Of a DNA stretch of 64,000 nt, positions 23,046-33,186 are shown piece by piece; within the stretch, counting starts at the first letter, position 1; each line of letters starts with the position of its first letter. Under the pieces are notes generated by a model. That model saw only the letters and a list, made by a program, of their open reading frames with translations. It did not search any database and was not told the DNA's origin. Origin of the DNA: Halictus rubicundus (taxonomy: Eukaryota > Arthropoda > Insecta > Hymenoptera > Halictidae); contig NC_135151.1 in NCBI RefSeq assembly GCF_050948215.1, positions 11,262,220 through 11,326,219 of the forward strand, read 5' to 3'. The translations under genes were made by a program, and so were the position numbers.

Positions 23046-25052
23046 CAGAATTCGAAATGGTTTACCATGTTGATTGCAGGTAGTGTTCGATCATATCATT
23101 TGACCTTCGCAAAGTGGTTTTTGACGATTTTACGTCAGTCGTGGTTAGATCTATTCGAATTCTTACGTATTCAACTTTCTTTACATATTTTTTTCGGGTC
23201 AACATGGATCCTAAAATGATTTGTACTGGCTGCTAGAAAACTAGAATTTAGATGGAATGCTTGTATCCGTGGGTCCAAGTGGACCCAAGACCCAGTATAA
23301 TGCCACGAAAAATCAAAGGCAGTATTGACCATAAAAGTTCCCATCCCTTACCAGGCAACACCATGGCGGGTCTGCGCAGACGTTCAAAAAACGAGCGGAA
23401 AATTAGATAGGACAATCGGTTGCGTCTAAATACACATTTTCCCGTCAATTGCCGAAGCCAAATCTCGCTCAATACATACCGAGCCTGAAAAATAGCTCGT
23501 GTCGTTCACGGCGCTATATCTTCATTACTCTTTCTGTTTTGGCCTCTCCGTCTCCCTCGGTCTCTTTCTCTGGTCGCTCGGTAAATAAGACGCGTGCTGT
23601 ATCTACGCGTATCAAGTGTACATGTGTAGGATAAATAAGCGAAATCGTGTTGCACGTACCACGGCCTTTGCCGAGTATTGGTGATCACACATCTTAGACG
23701 GGGATCCGACAAATATAGATACTCGGGATGGCAGTGTGCGCGGGACCACTCGCACACCAGGTAGAATAGCGTAGAAAAGGAGGTGAAGGGGACAGAGCGA
23801 CGGCGGAGGAAATAGCGTGGACAGATACAATTTGTGCTGAACGGAATCGCCGGATTTTAAGTAGACGCTGCGCCACAGACCGAAAATTAATTCTGAAATC
23901 TAATTTTAAAAAGCCGAAATTTAATAATAAATGGCACCATGAATCAGCAGAAATCTGCCATAAATTTATCTAGAAATAGAAAGTGGTTTGCTACTGTGAT
24001 TTTTCTTTTACATCTACAACTATTAGAATTTTATAACAGTTTGGAGTATTCGTTGTAAGCTTGAGTCGGTATTATAGGTCAAGTGTTTCGTCAGCCCCTC
24101 GGTCCTTCTCTCGCGAGGTTGCATGAGAAATTTTTTTTCTCGCCGTTAACAAAATGAAAATACATCTAGTTGTTCGTTGTCGCCGATTCGGCTGCGTTGT
24201 GTGTGCAGCCGAATGAATAATAAGGATCCGAGACGCTGGCGGACGACGCGTCATGTATACGGTTACACGATGAAGCAAATGATGGCATATTTGTCGGCTG
24301 TGTCGTTGGGTGATGCGCCTGTATCGGTGTAATCGTGTTTGCATCGTTCGCCGGCTGGTAGGGATGGATAAGTAGAGTTAGGAGGATCAGACCGGTGGGG
24401 GAAACAGTGTGGACAGGTTGCGTTCGTGCTAAGCCGAGTCTCGTCGCCTCTCGCATTCCGAGACGCGGATTCCGGAGCGGTTTTCTTTTAAGAAAGACAG
24501 AGGCTGTCGGAGGAGGAGGGATCGTGCGTCAGAGCGAGACGGAGAAAGAGAACGAAAGAGAAGTGGAACGCTTACGGTACCGATTTTCCAGCGAGCGTTC
24601 GAGTCTACGCGTTCCTCTTTTTTCTCTCTCCCCTCTTCCTTCGTCCACTTCTTCTTCTTCTTCTTCTTCTTCTTTCCTTGTTTCGTTACAGACCGGATAG
24701 TCTGGTCGGCCAGGGCGCCTTTTTCCACTTCGAACAGCGCCGTGAACAAATACACAAGCCATAAGGGTAGAACGATCGTTGCACCTACAGCTGCTTATCG
24801 ACTGCGTCACGATCCCACTTAGCGTACGTCCTTGAATCACGTAACGCTTTTACTCCTCGACTTTTCGCCTCGTTACCCATCCCTCGAAAGCGTCTTCGTT
24901 CGCAGATACCGAACCAGGATCATTTTCCCCTTCCGATCGTTCGATCTTCACTCAAATTCACGGTCTGCTCCCAAGATGGGAATAAATTTAACTTCGTATG
25001 AAAGTGAAGAACAATATTGTTAAAATATTGTACGGCCACATATTAATCCGGA
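23046..25052. other. Non-coding stretch with GC-rich patches
   Basis: GC-rich patches at 23500-23870 and 24100-24900 carry overlapping short frames on both strands. A (CTT)n run at about 24649-24674 precedes an acceptor-like 'tttcgttacag', and the sequence after it soon meets stops. No exon can be supported. Confidence 0.4.
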
Positions 25053-25290
25053 CAGTGCCGGATTAAGACCTTTAGAGGCCCTAAGCACTTAAAAGTTTTT
25101 GAAGTCTCATTTCAATTGTATCAAAATGTGCAGTATTTTCTCGATATATGTCCCCAACACGGGTCTACCCAGGGATATTTATCGGCTAGAAGATACTATT
25201 CTTTGATACCCACTTTGATATAATCCACGGCATTGGGGATAGTTCTAGGACTTTTATCGGCTAGATATTTGGGACATATATCAATCAATG
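25053..25290. mobile_element. Possible DNA-transposon relic
   Basis: The motif CAGTGCCGGATTAAGACC followed by 'gaggccctaagc' at 25053 looks like a hAT-type terminus, but the other end was not found. Inside lies a small inverted pair, GATATATGTCCC at 25143-25154 and its complement at 25271-25282, with 'atttatcggctag' nearby twice. It may be a truncated element. Confidence 0.35.
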
Positions 25291-26344
25291 TGGCCAACGG
25301 TATTCAGGACGTCAGCACCTGATAATAATCGGCGTACAATGTATTTGTTTTTTTTTTTTAAATGTTGAATGTTCAAAGTCGAATGGAATTTTCTTCGAAC
25401 ATTTTGGCGGTTGTGACGCTGGGATGTCGGAGGAGCAGCGAGGTCGATTTGTTCGTCGACGGACCGCTGAAAAATGTTAGCGACTCGGCGAGTAGGTCAT
25501 TTGCCCTTGTTATGCCGGATACTTTCGACTTGGGCTGCCGGCGAGAACGGTACATCGGTTCGTAAAAGGATCGCTGGCTGTTTGCATGTTCCTACCGAGC
25601 CGAGTACGCTATTATTACGATTTAACGTTCGACGTGTGGCAACACTAATTCCACACGGTGCTGGAGATTTTCGTGAAATTTCAGGGGTCATGAGCGTTAT
25701 TTGATTGACATACGGCAGAACCTCACGTACGCCAACTAAGTGGGACGCTGACATTGATTTTTCGATAGAAAATAACAGTAACGAAACAGTCGTAAAATAA
25801 ACGGTCGAAGAAATTTTTGTCCATTTTTTTTATTACACCAGAATCGCCGAACATCGAACGTGACTAATTGCGTTATAATAATTATAACTTTATTGTAATA
25901 TGTACTCGAATAAAGAAATTTGTTTAAAAATTTCTATAATTCTAAAAGAATTAATTGCTCTGATCCGTTCGGTGAGTCTAGCGTTAAACGTACATTGCAT
26001 TATAGATTACAATACCGGTTAAAATAAGTAAATCGAATGCTTCCATTATTTTTACGCGCGTTCGGCTAACAGTCCCAGAAGCCTCGGTGAAAGTGCACAG
26101 ATGAGATAGAGCCTACGAGAGAAAGGAGTAATTATAGCTTATGACACACTACTACAACGGCTAATTTTTTTCCTCGGAGAACACATTCATTTACGTCTCT
26201 TTCTTTCCTTTAATCGTGGATTATTTCGAACAATCTTCCACGAAACTTCATCGTTTACAATTTCCACCGCGTTGCTTCTTGGCACGGTTTACAACGCCGC
26301 GTCACTCGCTTGGAATTTTGAAAATCAAGAGCTTCTCGCGTTAC
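25291..26344. other. Non-coding stretch, nothing recognised
   Basis: The frames at 25362-25754 on both strands overlap and have no recognisable features. AT-rich elsewhere. Confidence 0.4.
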
Positions 26345-26875
26345 AATAACCTCCTGGGAATACGAAATTTCACTCTCTGCTTTCTTTCTACTATCACTAG
26401 TTATTTGAATTATTAATTCAATCTATTTCTTTTTAAATATCTCATTTAAGCATTACAGCAATCGTGGATAGGGATCGTCTACCCACGGTTGCCATAACCT
26501 TCTGAGAATACAAAATTTTTTTCTCCTTTTTTTTCTACGTAGCTATTGCAATCATTGTCTAAATCAGAGGCGTCTGCCCGTATGAGCAATGATTTTCTTG
26601 CCCTGGGCATACACAGAACGGCGGGCACGAAGCCACGCCCCTGCGGGCAAGGCAGCATGTATTTGCAAATGTGTATTTGCATAACGTGGCAAGTTACAGC
26701 TGTGCTACGGCCTACCCCCACTCCGCTATGTCACTTGCCCGTAGCTTTGCCCGCGGGCATCGGCGGGCGTGTTGAGCAGCTCTGGTCCGAATTATTGTTC
26801 AATCTATTTCTCTTTAAACATTTAATTCAATAAATGGCAACAATCGTTGACAGATCGATGAGCATCGACCCATTA
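26345..26875. repeat. Diverged tandem duplication, second copy interrupted
   Basis: Copy one (about 26345-26490) contains 'aacctcctgggaatacgaaa', 'gaattattaattcaatc' and 'tatttctttttaaata'. Copy two (about 26497-26870, minus the inserted element) contains 'aaccttctgagaatacaaaa', 'gaattattgttcaatc' and 'tatttctctttaaaca'. Both then run into 'caatcgt..a.ag..gatcg' and 'cccac/cccatt'. The second copy holds the hAT-like insertion at 26565-26784. Confidence 0.7.
26565..26784. mobile_element. hAT-like GC-rich MITE, 220 bp
   Basis: The ends are CAGAGGCGTCTGCCCG and, reversed, CAGAGCTGCTCAACACGCCC. The flanks are gtctaaat (26557-26564) and gtccgaat (26785-26792), a 6 of 8 match as expected of a worn 8-bp hAT duplication. 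The interior is full of cgggcaag/cttgcccg-type inverted motifs and is much richer in GC than its surroundings. The neighbouring duplicate copy without the element acts as an empty site. No transposase. Confidence 0.75.
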
Positions 26876-28029
26876 ACGATAAATGTTTTTCGTGCTCGTT
26901 CACCCGCGGCTGCCAAAAAAGCAGCGCTCGCGTCACGGATTTACATTGACAGGTCAATGGTCGCGCCATCTTGGAATCGGCGGACCAATCGCGCGATCGG
27001 ATGGGTAACACGTGGATCCTCGAAGTACGCGACTTGTGTAGTTTGCAAACGGTAAACCGAACGCGCGGTGCACTCCGTTGTTCCTGCGTTCTCACCCGGG
27101 TTCCCTTAGTTTATAAATAAACAACGCGCTCGATCGACTCACCTGGCACGTTCCGCTTTCAACCGTGACACTTATCTCAACGTGTTTCTGCGCCTGGAAG
27201 ACGGGTCTCGGGCCCCGTTCGATCCCAGCTGATCCCCACCGATGATTCCATCCCATTTCGGTCTATGATGGACAACTATCACATATCGACACTACGTTTA
27301 TTCTCATCGAGTATAACCCCTTGGCTACCGGCGAGGCTAAACGCGTAGAGAACAAAAATGAAATCTGTGCTAGGTGCTTTTCACTGTACGCTTCATTCTA
27401 CTTAGGGTAAGGTACCCAATTACTGTGCCTATATTAATTGTACTTATTTTTAAAGCATAATGAATATTGAAAAGGAGATATTGAATTTTTTTCATTAAAA
27501 TCAGTTAATTGAAGTTATTATATGGTTATTATATTTAAAATGTATAAATCTGTAGAAAGGATTCTTTACAATTGCAATGTACAACATGTATCGCATTCTA
27601 TCGCTATCGATGACTATTGCAACCGTAACAGCATCGTCCGGTGGTCAGGAAAATTCATGAGAATAGACTGCAACGTTTTCCGAGGACTTTCACTCGAGCT
27701 GGATTTTGGCGCCAATCGCATTCACTGTTGTCGACCGTCCACAGAGAATGTGAAAGGCCGACGAAGAAGCACTTTCCCAGAAGAATCCGTTCCTATAACG
27801 TAAATCGTATTCGAACACCGACCACCGACCACTTAATTCCCCGTAGTGACATTTGCAGCAGAAAGTCTTTTCTGCCGGTATGCACCGCCAGATGGCGATC
27901 GACATTACGCTTGAGCGTACACCGTAGGCTCTCGAGTGGATCATTTTAATTCCCAAGAGCCAGTCTGAAAAGTAATAATGTATAATATTTATGTAGTGCG
28001 TGAGGAAAAGTGTGATGGATCCACGGGAA
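26876..28029. other. Non-coding stretch, nothing recognised
   Basis: Contains a GC-balanced part (26880-27350) and AT-rich remainder. Frames on both strands overlap and lack protein signatures. The motif 'ccgccagatggcgatcg' near 27888 resembles a CTCF core but is unproven. Confidence 0.4.
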
Positions 28030-28325
28030 TAATGAGTGTTGCGCAAAGGAATAATTATAATCGAGTGCGAGGCGGCTATGGAAAGTTTGGCGGGCAATTT
28101 TTCGAGAGAACGGCACCGCGCATGCGCGCAGGGGTTGGCGGGACGGGTTGTTGATAGTCGTCCATGGTTGGCATTAGTGTTCGCACGTGTCGGGGGAGCT
28201 CCGCGTCGGCAGACAACGAGTCGGATTAAATTCCTGATTGAACGTGAACTGTGTATTCATAATTAATCGTCACTTGCATATTGCATCGGTCGTAGAGATC
28301 CATCAATTTTTGTGAAGTTTCCTTC
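28030..28325 (+). promoter_or_regulatory. Candidate promoter and untranslated first exon
   Basis: A GC-rich patch carries a perfect GCGCATGCGC palindrome (28118-28127) and then an AT-richer leader ending at a splice-donor match, TTC|GTGAGTG, with the GT at 28326-28327. A fair acceptor, 'cttcttgttccgtcag', ends at 29356 and would join this exon to the leader of the coding exon at 29510. The distance, orientation and signals fit a transcription start for that gene. The exact start and the splicing are inferred. Confidence 0.45.
28118..28127. promoter_or_regulatory. NRF-1 / Erect wing type binding site
   Basis: GCGCATGCGC is the exact consensus palindrome of the NRF-1 family (insect orthologue Erect wing), which binds near transcription starts of widely expressed genes. 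Here it is about 200 bp upstream of a candidate donor, within a GC-rich patch. Confidence 0.6.
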
Positions 28326-28542
28326 GTGAGTGTGAATTGTGAACCGCAATATGGCTTAGAATCTGGTTTTACCATTTACACCTGCCTCCACAGTTAGGCC
28401 AAATGTGCCTATTCAGTAGTCAGTCTTCCTGAAAATGAATTGGCTTGAAAACAAGAGACATCCGAACTATAAAATTGCATGGCTATGCAATGTATGGCTT
28501 CGTGTCTCCATATAAACAATTTAAAAAATATATGAAGAATGA

Positions 28543-28680
28543 ATAACCAGTGGCGACTCTGAGGTGTCACTAAAAATTACTACATCATTGTAAAAAATAT
28601 TTTTTACATTATTAAATTTGTTCGTATTGTATGAACTACATATTGTATGAAATAAATTGCAGAGTAAATTTTTTAATTTG
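28543..28680. mobile_element. Family D MITE fragment
   Basis: The segment 'ggcgactctgaggtgtcac' followed by 'taaaaattactacatcatt' and 'atattttttacattatta' matches the left half of the family D copies at 39247 and 62736. The terminal TTAACCC and the right half are missing or unrecognisable. Confidence 0.7.
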
Positions 28681-28732
28681 TACATTTTTCAGAGAATTAA
28701 GCCATTTAACTTGTTTGCTCGAATATCAATCG

Positions 28733-29015
28733 AGAGGCGTACATTTCGCGAAAAAGTGAAATTCAGTTCACACAGTGGGGTGATTGTAGGGGGCAGGAAG
28801 GTCTGGATATGGTGTGGATTAAAAAATTCGTTAATATCAAATATATGATTGCGATGGTATACGATTGACCGGTAGGTCGAACAACAATCCAGGTCGAATA
28901 AAAAGTAAGGCGGAATAACAGTTCAGGGGCGTGTATCTTGACAAAAAGCGAAGTTCAACGCACTGCGGGGACATTGTAGGGGGAGTAAGGCTGACACGGT
29001 GTGGGTAAAACGAGA
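28733..29015. repeat. Diverged direct duplication within the candidate first intron
   Basis: Two copies (about 28733-28830 and 28926-29015) share 'ggcgt.tat.t', 'aaaaag.gaa.ttca', 'attgtagggggca/gt' and 'ggtgtgg.t.aaa'. Between them lie 'ggtaggtcgaac' and 'ccaggtcgaataaa', perhaps a further internal repeat. Function unknown. Confidence 0.55.
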
Positions 29016-29356
29016 ATTTCTGCCTTCAGGTGTCGAGGGGTGCAGGATCACGGATGACGCCTGATGATCGTTGCCGCCGCGGCTGAGCTAGTTGCCGGAG
29101 GAAAATGAGAAACAAACCCGCCGTCTAGATAATTGCCGGGAGTCGGCCGTGTAAGACGTATTAGCGACTTGTTGACAGTGCTTGGTTGGCCGTTATCTGC
29201 GCGCGGATGGTTCCTCTTCGGCGAGATGCTCTCGTCATGACTGACGGTACGACCGTGTCGAGGATCTAACGCGGACCTGTAGTTTCGGGTTTCGCGAGTG
29301 TCGGGGGCCATTTTCTAACCGATTCGAAAAGCCGAGTTCTCTTCTTGTTCCGTCAG

Positions 29357-29509
29357 GGAAACGATGAGTCGCGCACAGCAACCTAGCAAAACCGTGTAGC
29401 CATATACCGCGGGTACGGTGAATGGAAAGTTAACAGATCACGCGACAGTGATGCAGTGCCGTAGTGTCAGTGCCCAGTGCCACGTGCCTATTGCTTGGAT
29501 TACTTGAAG
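29357..29509 (+). other. Probable 5' leader with three upstream ORFs
   Basis: Upstream frames with ATG and stop: 29364-29399 (11 codons), 29422-29433 (3 codons) and 29451-29507 (18 codons). The last stop, TGA at 29505-29507, ends two bases before the main ATG at 29510. The main frame is closed upstream by TAG at 29462-29464, so the coding sequence cannot begin earlier. Such an arrangement usually lowers translation and permits re-initiation at the main start. The leader's 5' limit (acceptor ending at 29356) is inferred. Confidence 0.45.
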
Positions 29510-29571
29510 ATGCCGTCGTCCGGTGGATACTATGACGACAGGAATCCTCTGCTCAAGGGCACCTTATCAAG
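29510..29571 (+). CDS. First coding exon of an unidentified gene
   Basis: The exon reads MPSSGGYYDDRNPLLKGTLS plus two bases (AG), ending at a consensus donor, AAG|GTGAGT, with GT at 29572-29573 (phase 2). The context AAGATGC has A at -3. An in-frame stop lies 16 codons upstream. The short peptide is hydrophilic and holds DRNPLL, a match to the acidic dileucine sorting signal [DE]xxxL[LI]. That signal sits in the cytosolic tails of many endosomal, lysosomal and vesicle membrane proteins, so the full protein may be a membrane protein with a cytosolic N terminus; this is an inference. I do not recognise the gene, and no further exon was found in the remaining 34 kb, so the next intron is long or the exons are too short to see. 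Confidence 0.6.
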
Positions 29572-30007
29572 GTGAGTCCTCCATGCTTTCTACGTTTACG
29601 CAATCTAGGAACCCACCGAGTTCCCAGAGATCTCTGGCGTGGATCTCTTGAACTTAACATTTTTTCATTTTTTCGATTATTGATATTGTGGACTTTGGTC
29701 ATCTTTTGTAGATCACGACTGAGGTTTTTGTTTGACATTTTTGCAGGCCACCTTGAACAACTAATCTTCTAAGAATTAAACTGCAGATTCTACATCGATT
29801 GTGTGGAGCAGAAATTAACAATAGAACTGCCTAGTGCATTTATGGTTTTGAACATTTTCTAAAAATGCTAGAATATAAAATTTGACAGAACATTGGACGA
29901 TTTTTATTTATTTCAGATCTACACTGGCTACTGCCACTCGGGTTAACATTTTCTTTGATTCTACTTTCGTATTTGACTACAAATATTGAAGATTGCATGA
30001 ACATCAG
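29572..30007 (+). other. Start of the following intron, nothing recognised
   Basis: AT-rich sequence after the donor at 29572, with no exon candidate that continues the phase-2 frame. Confidence 0.45.
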
Positions 30008-30077
30008 CAGCGCAAAAATTCGTGCCCGAGTCCTTGTTGTGTTTCAATACGAAATCTAGCAGGAACTTTTGCAATTA
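30008..30077. mobile_element. Short mariner-like palindromic MITE, diverged copy
   Basis: The stretch 'gcgcaaaaattcgtgcccga', 'gttgtgtttcaatacgaaat' and 'aggaacttttgc' matches, in reverse orientation, the cleaner copy at 36313-36391. Confidence 0.6.
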
Positions 30078-30101
30078 CTTAGTATGTTGTTTGACTGCAT
30101 A

Positions 30102-30805
30102 CAGGGTGTTTCGTTTAACTGGAAACGCTGGAATATCTTACGAGGGATTGATGTTATCAACAACATGTTCTTACAAAAGTTACTTGACATAAATGGGGAC
30201 TTCACGTGGAATGAATAAGTTTTCTGTAAATGCAGTGGCGGGGGAGATATTAAAATAAAGTTGATATTTTTTAATGGAACCCTGCTTTTTTTATTCATCA
30301 CTTGATGGCGATTGTTGAGACGAATCCAATGATGTGCAACATCATTTCATTTTGTACAGTACATTGTAATAAAAGTTGATCCGAAGGAGTTAGCAAACAC
30401 GGAACGCTATGAATAAGTATACTTTTAAACCGCCTTTTCGTTTTTCTGAAGGCACCTTTTACGAACTCGATGTTTGTTTATACTGTACACTGAGGTCATT
30501 TGGTACTGTCGATGGATACAGCGACGCAGGGTTTAGCTAGCGATTTGCGTGAAACTAACACTTTCGGATCTAATTTTATTTCAATTACTGTTTTTATTTG
30601 TACTGTACGAAACGATATGATGTTGCACATTCGTCTCAATAATCGCCACCATGTGACGAATAAAAAGACACAGTTTTCCACTTAAAAATCCATTTACAGA
30701 AAATTTATTCATTCCACATGATGTCCCCCTTTATCTCAAATAACTTTTCTGAGAACATTTTTTTATGACATCCAGTGAACGTTTCCAGTTGAACGGAACA
30801 CCCTG
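30102..30805. mobile_element. TA-type element with very long inverted arms, 704 bp
   Basis: The ends are CAGGGTGTTTCGTTTAACTG and, reversed, CAGGGTGTTCCGTTCAACTG. Complementarity continues through 'attcattccacatga' / 'tcacgtggaatgaata' and 'atgatgttgcaca' / 'tgtgcaacatcat' (near 30340 and 30620), so most of the element is one imperfect fold-back of about 250-300 bp per arm. The left flank is ...TA and the right flank is CA..., a possible worn TA duplication. Ends are shared with the element at 39422-39935. The 61-residue frames on both strands are products of the fold-back. Confidence 0.82.
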
Positions 30806-31672
30806 CATCATTTCACTCACACATTTCTGTCGTATATACATAAAATCCGCAGTCTACTAACGATCTTTGATTTACTGTGGGAAAATTGTTTCGTTGTTCG
30901 TTTATCTACTTAAACATGTTCCATCTAATTGGTCTCAAATATCCAGCTTATCGTTGGCGATAGGAAAGAATGTCGGAAGGAAATGTGATTAGGTTTAAAG
31001 GGCCAAATGTTATGGTAGGGAGAGGATTTTTCTCAAGGTCATCAATGTTATTAATGGGACCTGTACATTTGTATTGCTTGCTTTTAATAGCGAGGATCAA
31101 GATTAATTCATCGACCTATAGTGCTGTGACCTCCATATGACCTTGTGATTAATTCTTTGTTTACTATAGTGTTTGCTTGTCACTTATGGCGCTCGAGATA
31201 AGTGGGACGCTTCCTAGAAAAATCGCTATCATTATCTAACTGTAATAGCATCCCATTATATTCAATGTTCGAACTTACAATTAGTGATTGATAAGCAAGG
31301 GTTCAGGTGTTGAATAAGTCCTTTTCTGCTTCGACAACCGACGCGTAGGTTGGACACATTGCAATATGTCGAGGGTTCCGATATTTAGGAAACTGCCTGG
31401 GTTATGGAGACAAATTTTGGAATTGGTCGCCAAACTATCGTTTCTGGTGGGACTGGTAAAACGCCCGAGAATATACGATTCCCGTTGCGATTCCCCGAAA
31501 AAGTAACGACCGGCGAAGGATCGTTGATAACGAGCGAAGGAAAGTGTGACACCAGAGATTCATTTTAGCCGATTACCCGACCAGTCGGTTGATCTCCTTG
31601 GTGCCTAACCGGTCTTCGGGTTCGCTTCTGTTTTTAAATACGTCGGCCTCCGCTCCTCGAGAGAGCACCACA

Positions 31673-31706
<34 letters not shown>

Positions 31707-32821
31707 AGCGGGAGAGCGAGCGAGAGAGAGAGAGAGAGAACCGTGGAGCCTCTGTCGCTCGAATCGAATCGAATAATTCGTCGATTATCTCTCGAACGAA
31801 GTAACTCGTTCCACCACTATTCTCGCAAACGTTAATGGACCCCGTCGGGTCTACGGGCTTAAACCGGGTGATACGTTCGTGTTTGCAAATAGACTTTCTT
31901 TTCTACTTTCTTGGCGAACCGCTTTGCCACTTTCTTGTCGGTAATTAGCACCATGTCTACCGGGCGTTAAAACTGACTGTTTTTCATTACAAAAAATAAA
32001 TTCTAAAAATAATTCTAAATTCTAAATAAATTCTAAATTATGCGTTGTACAAAAAAGTTATTTCTACAGATGTTACATAGTATCAAGAAGGACACGATGT
32101 GGTGTACATACTTGATTTCTTTACAAGTGGAGACGTTCAGGAGATTTATACATCAATTTCGATTTTTTAAATGGAACCGTATATTTGTGCAGACTTTGTT
32201 ACTAGCCTAGGGGTGTAAAGGCTTTTTATACGAATTCCTGGTTTGGTGGGTTGTTTAAAAAAAATTGCGTCTCGTTGGCCAGAAATTTTCAATATGTTGA
32301 GAGGTTGTTATAAAAGTAGAGTCCACAGAATAAACAAACGCGATAAAATCATGGTTGAACGCTGTGTGCAGATCGAACTTTCTGGCTCGCGCAGAACGCA
32401 TTGCGCGAAATGCACCGTCAGCGTTTCCCTCGCTTCGGATATTGGTTAGGGTAATACGATTACAGGTTCATTGTTTAGTCAATCGATACACCTTAACGAA
32501 GAAATGAGAACCTTTATCCATTACGAGATTGGAGGGGAAACATCCGACACGTGGGGTACTCGTGGCATTGAACGATGCACTTGCAATAATTTCGCGGTAG
32601 CGTTGCTGAAACAAAGGAATCATTTAGCGAAAGCCGACGAAAAACCAACGAGGGCTTAACAATCACATTATTTTATATACACGATGTACACAAAACGAGC
32701 GAAAGATGTACATTTTTGCGGAAGTTGTACATCCTTTTGCTACATTCTTGTGCAACATCTTTGCAATTTGATATCACACACATTTACGTCATAAGTGCGT
32801 GAAATCCACAGTTCAATAACT
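30806..32821. other. Non-coding stretch; solo F1 end and microsatellites
   Basis: A solo F1 end, 'cataaaatccgcagtct', ends at 30855. A GC-richer patch at 31330-31900 contains the CT/GA microsatellite described separately. The frame at 32243-32449 has no recognisable domain. Nothing coding is supported. Confidence 0.45.
31674..31740. repeat. (CT)n run facing a (GA)n run
   Basis: About 30 bp of CT repeats is followed, after a 17-20-bp spacer, by about 19 bp of GA repeats on the same strand, making an inverted pair able to form a hairpin or cruciform. Confidence 0.9.
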
Positions 32822-33186
32822 AGTCTGCAGATCTTTGCGCAAAATACAGAATTTCTGCATCGATTGCAAGAAAAAGGAGCCGCATAGCCATTTATCTTTC
32901 TTTTCTTCACAATTTTAATAAGTAGCCTGCGGATGTTTGAGCGAGATAAAAGTTTTAATGTTTCAATTGCAAGATACGGGAGCCAGATACACATTTAATT
33001 TTGTCTTTAATAATTTTCGTTTTCAATTATCAATTTTAAAGTGCACCAACCCATTCTCGTTATGAATGCATAAAATCCATTAGTAAGGTAATATATAATC
33101 GCATTCTCAAAATTGCCTGACATCTTCACTTTTCTATTTCACCTACCTTGCATTTTTCTTGTAAATGCGCAAAATCCGCTAATAAC
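32822..33186. mobile_element. Two overlapping F1-family copies
   Basis: Left-type ends occur at 32822 ('agtctgcagatctttgcgc') and 32934 ('agcctgcggatgtttgagc'). Right-type ends occur at about 33064-33083 ('aatgcataaaatccattag') and 33166-33184 ('gcgcaaaatccgctaat'). Both copies share 'attgcaaga...gggagcc/aggagcc'. This looks like tandem or nested copies of the 170-bp F1 unit. Confidence 0.65.

Noticed and set aside
24640..24740. Acceptor-like tttcgttacag after a (CTT)n run
   Set aside because: Microsatellites mimic polypyrimidine tracts. The open frame after it (PDSLVGQGAFFHFEQ...) ends within 25 codons without a donor.
27880..27900. CTCF-like motif, and similar agatggcg words near 4670 and 14400
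   Set aside because: Short degenerate matches are expected by chance in 64 kb, with no supporting context.
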